From JBGTLA01 sp041744375 (GTDB taxonomy: Bacteria > Actinomycetota > Acidimicrobiia > Spongiisociales > ZC4RG35): 64,000 bases of DNA. The number at the start of each line of letters is the position of its first letter. Positions within the stretch are counted from its first letter, which is position 1. The position numbers were made by a program, and so were the translations under genes. The stretch lies in the NCBI GenBank assembly GCA_041744375.1, contig JBGTLA010000095.1, positions 124,001-188,000 on the forward strand, written 5' to 3'. The notes beneath the pieces are model-generated. The model did no database searches, was not told the origin of the DNA, and saw only the letters and a list, made by a program, of their open reading frames with translations. Below, piece after piece: positions 37,883-46,133 of this stretch.

Positions 37883-38943
37883 AACTCTCACGTCTTCTCG
37901 CCGTCTTGTCGGCGGCGGCGCTCATGGCGCTGTCTCCGGTGGCGCCCGCCCTAGGTGCTCCCCTGGTGATACCCGTTCCTCCCCGGGAGGGAATGCCGCT
38001 GCCCGACCCGCCGCACGTCTCCGCCCGTAGTTGGATCGTGTACGACGCCGGCGCCGGGATCGTCCTCGGATCGCACCAACCCGACACGCAGTGGGCGATG
38101 GCGTCGACGACAAAGATGATGACGGCACTGCTCGCCCTCAAGTATGGCGACCCGAACTCGATCGTCACAGTGAGTGAGAGGGCTGCGGGGATCGGTGAGG
38201 CGCAGGTCGGTTTGGAACCGGGGGAGCGGTTCCCACTCGCACTCCTCGTGGAGGCGTTGACCATACGCTCCGGCAACGACGCCGCCACGGCGGTAGCCGA
38301 GCACCTCTCGGGGTCGGTCGAGGCCTTCGTAGAGCTGATGAACGAAGAGGCGATCGCTTTGGGGATGACGAACACCCGTTTCGCCAACCCGCACGGTCTC
38401 GACGGACCCGACCATCACTCCAGCGCCCGTGACCTACTCATCCTGGCTCTCGCCGTGATGGATTATCCGGAGTATCGGAACATGGTCACCACCCACGAGT
38501 TGCCCTTCCCCGACGCTCCCGACGGGACCGAGCGTGTGATCCGGGCGACAAATCGACTGGTCGAGGAGTATCCGGGGGCTATGGGGATCAAGACCGGCTT
38601 CACCAACCAGGCGCTGTTGGTGCTGGCGGCAGCCGCCGAGAGAGAGGGACGAACGTTGTTCACCGTCGTGATGGGCTCCGACGGTCGGGGCGGCCATTTC
38701 GAGGACTCAGAAACACTTCTCGACTGGGGCTTCGGCCGATTTGGTACGTTGGCCACGGTGGCTGGTTTCGCACCTTACGTCCCCGAGGAGCCGGTGCGGT
38801 TGGTCGAAGCTGACCCGGCGCTGGAGCCCGAGCCCGAACCCGTCGTGGTGGAGACCATTCGCACCTCGGATGGCGATCCGCCCGATCTGGCGGCGGCATT
38901 CGGATGGGCGGGGCGGATCTTCGAGAGGTTCCAGAGTGGCTGA
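37879..38943 (+). CDS. D-alanyl-D-alanine carboxypeptidase (DacA-like PBP)
   Basis: A 354-residue secreted penicillin-binding protein. A Sec signal peptide (LSRLLAVLSAAALMALSPVAPALG) comes first. The three active-site motifs follow: SxxK in MASTTKMMTALL, SGN in IRSGNDAATAV and KTG in MGIKTGFTNQA. It trims the terminal D-Ala from peptidoglycan stem peptides outside the cell. The C-terminal ~60 residues are acidic, proline-rich and may tether it. It is inserted here between the MerR and DUF151 genes, unlike in mycobacteria. Confidence 0.9.
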   Translation: MKLSRLLAVLSAAALMALSPVAPALGAPLVIPVPPREGMPLPDPPHVSARSWIVYDAGAGIVLGSHQPDTQWAMASTTKMMTALLALKYGDPNSIVTVSERAAGIGEAQVGLEPGERFPLALLVEALTIRSGNDAATAVAEHLSGSVEAFVELMNEEAIALGMTNTRFANPHGLDGPDHHSSARDLLILALAVMDYPEYRNMVTTHELPFPDAPDGTERVIRATNRLVEEYPGAMGIKTGFTNQALLVLAAAAEREGRTLFTVVMGSDGRGGHFEDSETLLDWGFGRFGTLATVAGFAPYVPEEPVRLVEADPALEPEPEPVVVETIRTSDGDPPDLAAAFGWAGRIFERFQSG

Positions 38944-39496
38944 TGCCGCCGCTGTGGAGGTAGTGAGCGCAACCGACATCGCGGCCCGCGTGCATGAATT
39001 GGGGACCGCACTTGCGGTTGACTACGCCGGCAAGGATCCTCTTCTCGTTGCAGTCCTGGTGGGGTCGCTCCCGTTTCTCGCCGACCTGGTGAGGGCGATC
39101 TCGGCACCCGTAGAAATCGACTTTCTCGGTGTGTCACGTTTCGGTGAGGGTGGGCGGATTCGCATCTCCCTCGACACTTCGGAGAACGTCGCCGATCGCA
39201 ACGTTGTGATCGTCGAAGATATCGTCGATACAGGTCTCACCTTGACGGTACTTCGGCGCATGCTGGAAGCGAGAGGGGCCGCCTCGGTGGCGACGGTGAC
39301 CCTGGTCGACAAGGTGAGGCGTCGCCTGGTGGACGTGCCGCTGGAGTACCGCGGCTTCGAGGTGGGCGACGAATACCTGGTGGGCTACGGGCTGGATTGG
39401 CGGGGGCGCTATCGCAACCTCCCGTCTCTGTGGGCCGTCATGGACATGGAGGCGTTGGTGGCCGACCCCGATGCGCTGGTCGAGGCCGTGTACTGA
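38936..39496 (+). CDS. hpt: Hypoxanthine phosphoribosyltransferase
   Basis: A 186-residue type-I phosphoribosyltransferase. The PRPP loop is RNVVIVEDIVDTGLTLTVL, with the acidic pair and TG typical of hypoxanthine-guanine enzymes. VAVLVGSLPFLADLVRAI, the catalytic-loop region VSRFGEGGRIRI and the C-terminal DEYLVGYGLDWRGRYRNL agree with Hpt. It salvages hypoxanthine/guanine to nucleotides. It overlaps the carboxypeptidase gene by eight bases. Its stop codon abuts the second MITE-like repeat. Confidence 0.88.
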   Translation: MADAAAVEVVSATDIAARVHELGTALAVDYAGKDPLLVAVLVGSLPFLADLVRAISAPVEIDFLGVSRFGEGGRIRISLDTSENVADRNVVIVEDIVDTGLTLTVLRRMLEARGAASVATVTLVDKVRRRLVDVPLEYRGFEVGDEYLVGYGLDWRGRYRNLPSLWAVMDMEALVADPDALVEAVY

Positions 39497-39599
39497 GGGG
39501 GCGCGCAAATAGAGCTCGTGCGTCTTAGCCTCTTCCAGCGACAACGCCTGGTGTTGAGCAGAAATCGCAGCACGATGGCTCACCTATTTGCGCGCCCTC
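39497..39599 (-). repeat. MITE-like repeat, copy 2 (103 bp)
   Basis: Reverse-complement copy of 14624-14726, same length, about 92% identical by eye. The right end is CTATTTGCGCGCCCTC, and the left end differs by one base from its complement. The element is flanked by TGA on both sides, a possible 3-bp target duplication in which the left TGA is the hpt stop. Confidence 0.8.
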
Positions 39600-39618
39600 T
39601 GAGGGGACGGGCGGATGG

Positions 39619-39645
39619 GGACGGCTGCGGGAGCCGGAGCCGTCC
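39619..39645 (+). terminator. Possible terminator after hpt
   Basis: GGACGGCT and AGCCGTCC form a perfect 8-bp stem with an 11-base loop, 20 bases beyond the repeat. No clear T-run follows. The remaining bases to 39760 hold nothing recognisable. Confidence 0.4.
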
Positions 39646-39760
39646 TTACGAAACGCTCCCTGGCCTGGCCGGCCGTCTATCCGCGCGTTCCCAGAACTCG
39701 AACGGACACCAACTATCGGAAGTATTACGGCGGAACATTCCAGATGGAGGGTGATCCGCT

Positions 39761-39766
39761 GATAAT
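39761..39766 (+). promoter_or_regulatory. -10 box of the DUF151 gene
   Basis: GATAAT ends eight bases before the ATG at 39775. Confidence 0.45.
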
Positions 39767-39774
39767 CTCGGAGC

Positions 39775-40290
39775 ATGAAGGTGGACGCCATCGCCATGAC
39801 GGTGGTGGGAGTACGGGTCGAACTCCCATCGAACAACCCGATCGTGCTGCTGCGCGAGGTGGAGGGCAACCGATACTTGCCCATCTGGATCGGTGCTGCC
39901 GAAGCCACGGCCATCGCCACCGCCATGGAGGGCCTCGACCCGCCTCGTCCTCTGACGCATGATCTCATGCAGGCGGTGATCGAGCGGCTCGGAGCGACGA
40001 TCGAGCGGGTGGTGGTCACCGAGATGAGAGACAGCGTTTTTTACGCCGACCTGATCCTGGTCACCGAAGGTGGCGAAGTGAGCATCTCGGCTCGTCCGTC
40101 GGACTCGATCGCTCTCGCCGTCCGTGTCGCCGCCCCGGTGTTCGCCGACCCGACGGTGCTGGCTGAAGCGGGCATCGAGATCGAAGAGGAGTCCCAGGAG
40201 GAACAGATCGAGCGGTTTCGGGAGTTCCTGGAAGAGGCCACGGTGGAAGACTTCTTGGGCGAGGAGGGCCCCGCTCCTGAGGAGGATTGA
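39775..40290 (+). CDS. DUF151 bifunctional nuclease-family protein
   Basis: A 171-residue protein of the DUF151 family. VGVRVELPSNNPIVLLREVEGNRYLPIWIGAAEATAIATAMEG, RPLTHDLMQAVIERLGA and SARPSDSIALAVRVAAPVFA are its conserved blocks. A plant member has DNase/RNase activity; bacterial function is not settled. In mycobacteria the homologue (Rv1829) lies between two MerR genes, exactly as here. The C-terminus is a strongly acidic tail. Confidence 0.88.
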   Translation: MKVDAIAMTVVGVRVELPSNNPIVLLREVEGNRYLPIWIGAAEATAIATAMEGLDPPRPLTHDLMQAVIERLGATIERVVVTEMRDSVFYADLILVTEGGEVSISARPSDSIALAVRVAAPVFADPTVLAEAGIEIEEESQEEQIERFREFLEEATVEDFLGEEGPAPEED

Positions 40291-40310
40291 GGCTCCCCAG
40301 CCCCAAGGTG

Positions 40311-40354
40311 TTTTCCACAGGTTGTTGACAACTTGGGAGCGGGCCGGGTAGCTT
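40311..40354 (+). promoter_or_regulatory. DnaA-box-like site and sigma-A-type promoter
   Basis: TTTTCCACA (40311-40319) matches a DnaA box. It is followed by TTGACA (40325-40330), an 18-base spacer and TAGCTT (40349-40354), the most complete -35/-10 promoter seen in the window. The gene starts 79 bases further, so this transcript has a leader. Confidence 0.55.
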
Positions 40355-40432
40355 TCTTGCACGCTCGGAATTACGCTCCTGTAAGCAACCCGAGCAGCAC
40401 CAGACGAGGCGGCGCTCCGGAGGAGACCTGAC

Positions 40433-40912
40433 GTGGAACACACCACCCCGATACACGGCTACCGAGCCCCACAGGTGTGTGGCCTCGTAGATATCACCTA
40501 TCGCCAGCTCGACTACTGGGCGCGCACCGGCCTGCTCCGCCCGTCTCTCCAGGAGGCGGCAGGGTCGGGTTCCCAACGGCTCTACTCCTTCACGGACGTC
40601 GTGCAGTTGAAGGTGATCAAGCGACTTCTCGATGCCGGGATGTCGCTCAAGAAGATCCGCTCGGCCATCGAGATCCTCAGCCAGCAACTGGCGAGCGCCA
40701 AGCCCCTGGCCGATGTCACCCTCCTCTCGGATGGGCAGACCATCTATGCCGCTACCAGCGCCGATGAGGTCGTGGACGTGTTTCGTCGTGGCCAGGGTGT
40801 GTTCGGTATCGCCATCGGTCCGGTTCAGGACGAGGTGGAAGGAGCTATCCACGAGTTGTTCCCGGCGCGAGAAACAGAGGGCGCTCCCACCGTCAAGGCA
40901 GGAGCCCACTGA
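40433..40912 (+). CDS. MerR-family regulator (Rv1830-like)
   Basis: A 159-residue MerR-type protein. The DNA-binding part is YRAPQVCGLVDITYRQLDYWARTGLLRPSLQEAAGSGSQRLYSFTDV, and a dimerisation helix follows. A C-terminal ~70-residue domain carries no cysteine sensor. It corresponds to Rv1830 after the DUF151 gene in mycobacteria. GGAGGAG precedes the GTG start. It is the only gene here with a full -35/-10 promoter plus a DnaA-box-like site, suggesting growth- or replication-linked control. Confidence 0.83.
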   Translation: MEHTTPIHGYRAPQVCGLVDITYRQLDYWARTGLLRPSLQEAAGSGSQRLYSFTDVVQLKVIKRLLDAGMSLKKIRSAIEILSQQLASAKPLADVTLLSDGQTIYAATSADEVVDVFRRGQGVFGIAIGPVQDEVEGAIHELFPARETEGAPTVKAGAH

Positions 40913-41346
40913 CTGACAAGACCCAACTCCGGGCCAGCGAAGTCGATTTCGCTCACAACAGTGAGCGCCAGTTCGCTCTCCTCCTCGACTTCTACGGGAT
41001 CCCCTGGGAGTACGAGCCCCGCTCATTCCCCATCTCGTGGGACCGCGATGGGCAACCCCAGCAATACTTCACGCCCGACTTCTACCTGCCGGACGACGAT
41101 CTCTTCATAGAGATCACCACCATGAATCAAAAATTGGTGACGAAAAAGAATCGCAAGGTGCGCCTGCTGCGAGAGATCCACCCGGAGATCCGCTGCAAAG
41201 TGCTGTATCAGCGCGACTACCTCAACATGGTCACGAAGTACGGCCTCGAAGAACCCGACCATCTCGAGGACGTCACGCCTCCCACCCGGATGCCGGGCAG
41301 GCCGGTGGTCACCCGGCTCGACGCCCGGGGCAGCCGGACGGGATGA
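40909..41346 (+). CDS. Small nuclease-like protein, CTG start
   Basis: A 145-residue protein. The first half, ERQFALLLDFYGIPWEYEPRSFPI then YFTPDFYLPDDDLFIEITTM, shows the E ... PDFYLP ... IEI pattern of small PD-(D/E)xK endonuclease-fold proteins, and a lysine follows later (QKLVTKKNRK). The first ATG in this frame (41122) would remove that whole half. The CTG at 40909 overlaps the MerR stop (CTGA) with GGAG upstream, and no ATG, GTG or TTG lies between, so a CTG start is inferred. It overlaps gcvT by ATGA. Confidence 0.7.
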   Translation: MTDKTQLRASEVDFAHNSERQFALLLDFYGIPWEYEPRSFPISWDRDGQPQQYFTPDFYLPDDDLFIEITTMNQKLVTKKNRKVRLLREIHPEIRCKVLYQRDYLNMVTKYGLEEPDHLEDVTPPTRMPGRPVVTRLDARGSRTG

Positions 41347-42380
41347 GCGAGACCTCACCCCTAAACGACCACCACGTCGCTCTCGGGGCGAAGTTCGTCG
41401 ACTTCGGTGGATGGGATATGCCCGTGCAGTACGAGTCGGTGCTGGCCGAGCATCGAGCAGTCAGAGAGTCGGTCGGCCTCTTCGACGTCTCCCACCTGGG
41501 GCGTCTCTCCGTGAAAGGCCCTGGCAGCGCCGAGACCCTCGCCGCGCTCTTCAGCAACGATGCCCGCAAGTACGAACCAGGTCGCACCCACTACACCACC
41601 ATGCTGACCCCCGAAGGAGGGATTCGCGACGACATCGTCATCTGGCGCTGGAACGACGACGAGTTCTGGGTCATGCCCAACGCCGGTAACGCTCCCGTCG
41701 TGGCGGAGGCGATTGCCGAGCGAGCACCCCAGGTGATGGTCGATGACATCCGACCGACCACGGTGCTGCTGGCGGTTCAGGGCCCCACCGCCTCCACGCT
41801 CCTGTCGGAGGTGCTGGGGGAGGCGCCCGTCCGGTTCCGGACGCTCGAAGTGGGCGGGATCAGGTCGGCAGGTACCGGGTACACGGGCGAGCGCGGAGGA
41901 GAACTGTGTGTGGAGGTCGGTGCGGCCGGCCGGCTCTTCGAAAGTCTCGTGGGAGCCGGGGCCCGACCGTGTGGCCTCGGTGCCCGTGACACCCTGCGGC
42001 TCGAGGCCGGCTTGGTCTTGTGGGGCGCAGACATCGACGTCACCACGACTCCGCTCGAAGCAGGTCTCGAATTTGCCGTCGACTGGGATCACGACTTCGT
42101 CGGTCGAGCGGCCCTCGAAACACAGCGGTCGAGTGGGATCACGCGCCGTCTCACCGGGTTGGTTATGGATGGCCGGGGCATTCCCCGGTCCGGACATGCG
42201 GTGAGATCGGGGGGATCGAAGGGAGTGGTCACTTCCGGCAACATCAGTCCCATTCTCGGAACCGGCATCGCCTTGGCGTACCTATCCCCCCCAGCCGCAG
42301 TGGGAACAGAAGTCGAGGTAGAGATCCGGGGAGCATGGACGCCGGCCACGGTGACGTCGCCGCCTTTCCATCGGCGGTGA
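41343..42380 (+). CDS. gcvT: Aminomethyltransferase (glycine cleavage T protein)
   Basis: A 345-residue GcvT. KFVDFGGWDMPVQYESVLAEHRAVRESVGLFDVSHLG at the N-terminus, the folate-site GARDTLRLEAGLVLWGADID and the C-terminal barrel (SGNISPILGTGIALAYL) are typical. It moves the aminomethyl group from GcvH to tetrahydrofolate. It lies apart from gcvH by 4.6 kb; gcvP is not in the window. ATGA overlap with the nuclease-like gene. Confidence 0.93.
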   Translation: MSETSPLNDHHVALGAKFVDFGGWDMPVQYESVLAEHRAVRESVGLFDVSHLGRLSVKGPGSAETLAALFSNDARKYEPGRTHYTTMLTPEGGIRDDIVIWRWNDDEFWVMPNAGNAPVVAEAIAERAPQVMVDDIRPTTVLLAVQGPTASTLLSEVLGEAPVRFRTLEVGGIRSAGTGYTGERGGELCVEVGAAGRLFESLVGAGARPCGLGARDTLRLEAGLVLWGADIDVTTTPLEAGLEFAVDWDHDFVGRAALETQRSSGITRRLTGLVMDGRGIPRSGHAVRSGGSKGVVTSGNISPILGTGIALAYLSPPAAVGTEVEVEIRGAWTPATVTSPPFHRR

Positions 42381-42442
42381 AATCCGGGGCGTTCTATTGC
42401 CGTGAAGGTATCGGGGTCGTCCACCGCGGCCGGTGTCGTTTC

Positions 42443-42448
42443 TAGAGT
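42443..42448 (+). promoter_or_regulatory. -10 box, leaderless promoter of the lipase-like gene
   Basis: TAGAGT ends seven bases before the ATG at 42456. Confidence 0.5.
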
Positions 42449-42455
42449 GATACAC

Positions 42456-43274
42456 ATGTCCATCACCAGCACGGCCACACCCCGCCCCCACTCAGTCGTC
42501 GGCTCCGAATTGGTCCGCCGGTGGGAGCCGCTCTCGGAGCCGGTGGCTGAGGTGGTCTTCGTGCACGGAATCGCCGAGCACAGCGGGCGCTACGAGAAAC
42601 TGGGATCCCATTTGGCGGCAGAGGGCATGGCGATGACGGCTCCCGACCTCGTCGGGTTCGGCGTGACGGGCGGCCGGAGAGGCCATGTAGACGACTGGGT
42701 GCTTTTCTTGGACCAGGTCGAGGGCCATGTCACCGAGGCCGCGGCCACCGGCCGGCCCGTGGTCTTGATGGGCCAATCCATGGGTGGGCTCATCAGTCTC
42801 GAATATGCGTTGGCGGAGAGGCCCCGACCCGACCTGCTCGTGCTGATGGCCCCTGCCCTGGCCGGCGGCAAGCCCTGGCAACGACTGCTGGCCCCGACAA
42901 TGGCCCGGCTCGCCGGGTCGCTCAGGCTGCCCAACGTGCTGGAGGGAGAGCAGTTGTCGCGCGATCCGGCGGTAGGCGAAGCGTATTTCAGCGATCCGCT
43001 GGTGGTTACCAAGTCGTCGTGTCGGCTTGGCCACGAGTTCTTCGTCGCCATGAATCGAACCAGGGTCGTCATCGACCGCCTCGATGTTCCCACCCTGGTG
43101 CTCCACGGGGGCCTGGACACCATCGTGGCGCCGACGGCGACCGTCGACTTGGCAGCGCACCCGCAGGTGGAGCGGCGTCTGTATCCCCCGCTTCGCCACG
43201 AAGTGCTCAACGAACCTGAGGGCCCCGAGGTGATGGCCGAAATCTCTGCTTGGATCCGAGCGCGCATCACCTGA
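42456..43274 (+). CDS. Alpha/beta hydrolase, monoacylglycerol lipase-like
   Basis: A 272-residue alpha/beta hydrolase. FVHGIAEHSGRYEKLGSHLAAEGMAMTAPDLVGFGVTGGRRGHVDDW, the nucleophile elbow LMGQSMGGLISLEY, LVLHGGLDTIVAPTAT (acid) and YPPLRHEVLNEP (histidine) match the monoacylglycerol lipase/lysophospholipase group. It likely cleaves monoacylglycerols or lysolipids. No signal peptide is seen, so it is cytosolic or membrane-associated. Confidence 0.87.
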   Translation: MSITSTATPRPHSVVGSELVRRWEPLSEPVAEVVFVHGIAEHSGRYEKLGSHLAAEGMAMTAPDLVGFGVTGGRRGHVDDWVLFLDQVEGHVTEAAATGRPVVLMGQSMGGLISLEYALAERPRPDLLVLMAPALAGGKPWQRLLAPTMARLAGSLRLPNVLEGEQLSRDPAVGEAYFSDPLVVTKSSCRLGHEFFVAMNRTRVVIDRLDVPTLVLHGGLDTIVAPTATVDLAAHPQVERRLYPPLRHEVLNEPEGPEVMAEISAWIRARIT

Positions 43275-43296
43275 AGCGCGATCGCCCGGATGACGC

Positions 43297-43932
43297 TCAG
43301 GCCAAGTCGACCACGAGTGCTCGGTGATCTGATCCGGCTACCCGTTCCACGCGAGTGTCTTTGACTTCGACACCCGCCACGAGAACATGGTCTATCCGCA
43401 GCATGGCCGGAAGCCACGGTTGATACCCCCACGTGCGGCCGGGTCGTGTGCGTACACGGCGAGCCCAGGCGGCGACGCCGTCGACGAGGGTGCCATCCGT
43501 CAGCTGCCGGTAGGCCGGCCACAGGGGGGTGGCGTTGAAGTCGCCCACCACGACCGTCCGCGCCACGCCGTCGAGATGCGCGGTGAGCGCCTCGACCTGA
43601 GCGCGGCGGGCGGCGAAGGGAGGAGGGAACCCCACGGGATTGGCCAGGTGGACACTCCAGATCGTGATGTCGCCAGACTTTCCCACCATGGCGTCGCGAT
43701 GGGGGAGGGGCACTCGGGTCACATCCATCGGAGAAAACGACGCCAAGCCGAGGCCGCTGTGATCGATGGCGGGATCGAGGCGCCCCTCGGGCAGCCGGGC
43801 CGCGATGACCTCGGCGGCATTCGGCGCCATCTCCTGGGTCGCCATCACATCGGGCCGGACGCGTTCGACCAATTCGGCCAGGAGGCGAGGATCGGCTCGG
43901 CCGTTGTACAGATTGGCGGTGAGGAGACGCAT
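43297..43932 (-). CDS. Endonuclease/exonuclease/phosphatase-family protein
   Basis: A 211-residue EEP-fold protein. It starts MRLLTANLYNGRAD, then MATQEM (metal Glu), WSVHLAN, VVVGDFNATPL and GSDHRALVVDL, the four conserved boxes. These enzymes hydrolyse phosphodiesters of DNA, RNA, lipids or sugars; the substrate is unknown. It is divergent from the YqgE gene, with 32 bases between start codons, so the two share a promoter region. Confidence 0.85.
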   Translation of the reverse strand: MRLLTANLYNGRADPRLLAELVERVRPDVMATQEMAPNAAEVIAARLPEGRLDPAIDHSGLGLASFSPMDVTRVPLPHRDAMVGKSGDITIWSVHLANPVGFPPPFAARRAQVEALTAHLDGVARTVVVGDFNATPLWPAYRQLTDGTLVDGVAAWARRVRTRPGRTWGYQPWLPAMLRIDHVLVAGVEVKDTRVERVAGSDHRALVVDLA

Positions 43933-43964
43933 CCGAAGGCTGCATGGTATGGCAGGATTGGCCG

Positions 43965-44465
43965 ATGACGTGCAGCGGCCGTCTCTTGGTGGCGACACCA
44001 CTCATCACGGATCCGAACTTCGCCCACACCGTGGTCTACATCTACGCCCATGACGAGGGCGAGGGAGCAGCGGGGGTGGTGCTCAATCGACCCACCGACG
44101 AAGTAACAGTCGAGTATCTCCCCGGGTGGCGGTCGGTGTTGGCGGCACCACCCACCGTGTTCTGGGGAGGGCCGGTGGCTCAGGACAGCGGCGTGGTCGT
44201 CATGGTCCGCGACGGCTCGATCGAATTGGTCGGCGACCCAGAGCCTCCACCCGACGGTCGGGCTCGACTGTTCGTTGGTCAGGCTGGGTGGGGCCCGGCT
44301 CAACTCGAAGCCGAGCTGGCCGAAGGCGCATGGCTCGTGGTCGATGCCCAACCCGACGACGTCTTGTCACCGTTCCCTTCGGAGCTCTGGTCCCGGATCC
44401 TTCGGCGTCAGGGTGGGCGCTTCGCCATGTGGGCCACCCATCCCCTCGACCCTTCCGCCAACTGA
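43965..44465 (+). CDS. YqgE/AlgH-family protein
   Basis: A 166-residue protein. GRLLVATPLITDPNFAHTVVYIYAHDEGEGAAGVVLNRPTD, FWGGPVAQDSGVVV and RLFVGQAGWGPAQLEAELAEGAWLVVDAQPDDVL are the conserved blocks of the YqgE/AlgH (DUF179) family. Function is not firmly known. ATG 43965 is preferred to the start seven codons upstream since the product then begins at the family's normal place. The 123-base gap after it holds no clear gene. Confidence 0.88.
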   Translation: MTCSGRLLVATPLITDPNFAHTVVYIYAHDEGEGAAGVVLNRPTDEVTVEYLPGWRSVLAAPPTVFWGGPVAQDSGVVVMVRDGSIELVGDPEPPPDGRARLFVGQAGWGPAQLEAELAEGAWLVVDAQPDDVLSPFPSELWSRILRRQGGRFAMWATHPLDPSAN

Positions 44466-44575
44466 GAGGACAAACTTCTTGAACAAGTTTGCTGCAGCCA
44501 TCGACGACAGTTCTCCTCTCAGGCCACGTCGACGCACCGACGGCCGGGCTTCCGCTCTTGTTGAACAACGTCCTC

Positions 44576-44581
44576 TAGGCT
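44576..44581 (+). promoter_or_regulatory. -10 box, leaderless promoter of rnhB
   Basis: TAGGCT ends seven bases before the ATG at 44589. Confidence 0.5.
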
Positions 44582-44588
44582 GACCCCG

Positions 44589-45287
44589 ATGTCGGTACCC
44601 AGACTTCGGTCCGCGCTGCGGGCTCACCCGCCCGGACTCGAAGTCGAGCACTTCGCATGGTCGGCCGGTGCCGATGTCGTGGTCGGGGTTGACGAGGTGG
44701 GGCGGGGAGCCTGGGCAGGGCCGTTGTCGGTGGGGGCGGCCGTTGTCCCGACCGACCGCAGGATCTACAAGGTCCGCGACTCGAAGCTTCTCACCGAGAG
44801 CGAACGTGAGGCCCTATTCGACCGTGTCGCCGGGTGGTGCCGGGCGTGGTCGGTGGGCCACGCCACCCACCTCGAATGCGACGAGCTGGGGATGTCAGAA
44901 GCGCAACGGTTGGCCGCTCGGCGGGCCATCGACGGCCTCGGACTGGCTCCAGACCGCGTTCTGGTCGACGGCAACTGGGACTTCGTCGGCGGTGCCCAAA
45001 GGATTGTCGGCGGCGACCGAACATCGCTGTCGATCGCGGCGGCATCCATCTTGGCCAAGGTCACGCGAGATCGCCTCATGCGGGAGCTCGCTCCCGAGTT
45101 TCCCCCCTACAACTTCGAGGGGAACAAAGGGTATCCCTGCCCAAACCACAAAGCAGCCCTGCAGGGCTGGGGACCCAGCGCCGTGCACCGTCAGAGTTGG
45201 GTCTTCATGGATCATCTGATGTGGAATGGCCTCACCCGACATCGGCGTCTGGGTGAGCAGCTCGAGCTGGGATTCGGCGCAACCTGA
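44589..45287 (+). CDS. rnhB: Ribonuclease HII
   Basis: A 232-residue RNase HII. VVGVDEVGRGAWAGPLSVGAAVV holds the first Asp-Glu pair, VLVDGNWDFV another aspartate, and SLSIAAASILAKVTRDRLMREL is the family block. It removes ribonucleotides and RNA primers from DNA. The DEAGRG motif reads DEVGRG here. The gene converges on the esterase gene, and the 117-base gap between them shows no clear terminator. Confidence 0.93.
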   Translation: MSVPRLRSALRAHPPGLEVEHFAWSAGADVVVGVDEVGRGAWAGPLSVGAAVVPTDRRIYKVRDSKLLTESEREALFDRVAGWCRAWSVGHATHLECDELGMSEAQRLAARRAIDGLGLAPDRVLVDGNWDFVGGAQRIVGGDRTSLSIAAASILAKVTRDRLMRELAPEFPPYNFEGNKGYPCPNHKAALQGWGPSAVHRQSWVFMDHLMWNGLTRHRRLGEQLELGFGAT

Positions 45288-45404
45288 CTCGCCCTGGCTT
45301 GGTTGGAGGCGTGGCGCCTTTCGGGGAGGGACCGATCCAGCGGTGTGTGTCGGCCGAGCCACACGGCAACCCGGTTGGCCGTCCCCGGCTGCCCAGCACC
45401 AGGG

Positions 45405-46133
45405 TCATCGGGTCAGCTCGTCGAGATAAAGCGGCAGCATCTGGCGCCAGGTGGCCCAGTCGTGGGCATGGTCGGGTCCCCAATCGTCGACCCGATTGGG
45501 GACACCCCGCGAGCCGACTAGTCCGGCGGCATGCCAGCTCTCGCCGGGGTTCTCCCACGCCCCCGAGCCGTGGGCGAAGATCACGAAGCGCCGGCGAAGC
45601 ATCTCGATGTGGGGGCCCTCGGGAAGTCCGGGGAGATAGTGGAGGGGAGAGGACCAGTAGAAGTCGTCCCACCACGTGCCTTCGAGCCAGCGGCTGAGAT
45701 CATACGTTCCCGACATGCAGACGGCGGCCCGGAAGACGTCGGGGTGTCGGCACGTCACCGCCAGGGCATTGAACGCTCCGATCGATGGCCCGGCGGCGAT
45801 GATCTCGATGTCGTCTGAGTGGCAGTCGGCGCGCACGGCCGCAACCACCTCGTTACGAACCACCGCGTCGAATTGGTTCTGGACCCAAGATGCATGACCA
45901 GGAGGGGCGCCCCTCAACCATGCTCGCCCGTTGAGCGAGTCGACGGAGTACACCTTGATCCTCCCGGCCGCCAGCAACGGTTGCAGGGCATCGACGAGAC
46001 GGAACCGCTCGATCTCTTCGGAGTCGCCCCCCGCGGTGGGAAAGACCAGAACAGGCACCCCGGTGGCACCCCAGCGCGTCAGGCTCAGGGATTCACCGAG
46101 CCGGTCCGAGTGCCACCACTCCCGAGCTTTCAT
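45405..46133 (-). CDS. Esterase-D-type alpha/beta hydrolase
   Basis: A 242-residue protein of the putative-esterase (esterase D/PF00756-like) fold. GVPVLVFPTAGGDSEEIERF starts the core, IIAAGPSIGAFNALAVTCRHPDVFRAAVCMSG holds the nucleophile region (GPSIGA), and the terminal HDWATWRQMLPLYL gives the histidine. ATGA overlap with the upstream ATP-grasp gene. Together the three genes at 45.4-48.5 kb form one operon with two esterases around an ATP-grasp ligase. The substrate is unknown. Confidence 0.8.
   Translation of the reverse strand: MKAREWWHSDRLGESLSLTRWGATGVPVLVFPTAGGDSEEIERFRLVDALQPLLAAGRIKVYSVDSLNGRAWLRGAPPGHASWVQNQFDAVVRNEVVAAVRADCHSDDIEIIAAGPSIGAFNALAVTCRHPDVFRAAVCMSGTYDLSRWLEGTWWDDFYWSSPLHYLPGLPEGPHIEMLRRRFVIFAHGSGAWENPGESWHAAGLVGSRGVPNRVDDWGPDHAHDWATWRQMLPLYLDELTR

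Noticed and set aside
42590..44029. A 479-codon open frame on the minus strand
   Set aside because: It runs antisense to the lipase-like gene and across the nuclease-family gene. Its sequence is low-complexity Arg/Ser/Pro-rich, typical of GC-rich shadow frames.
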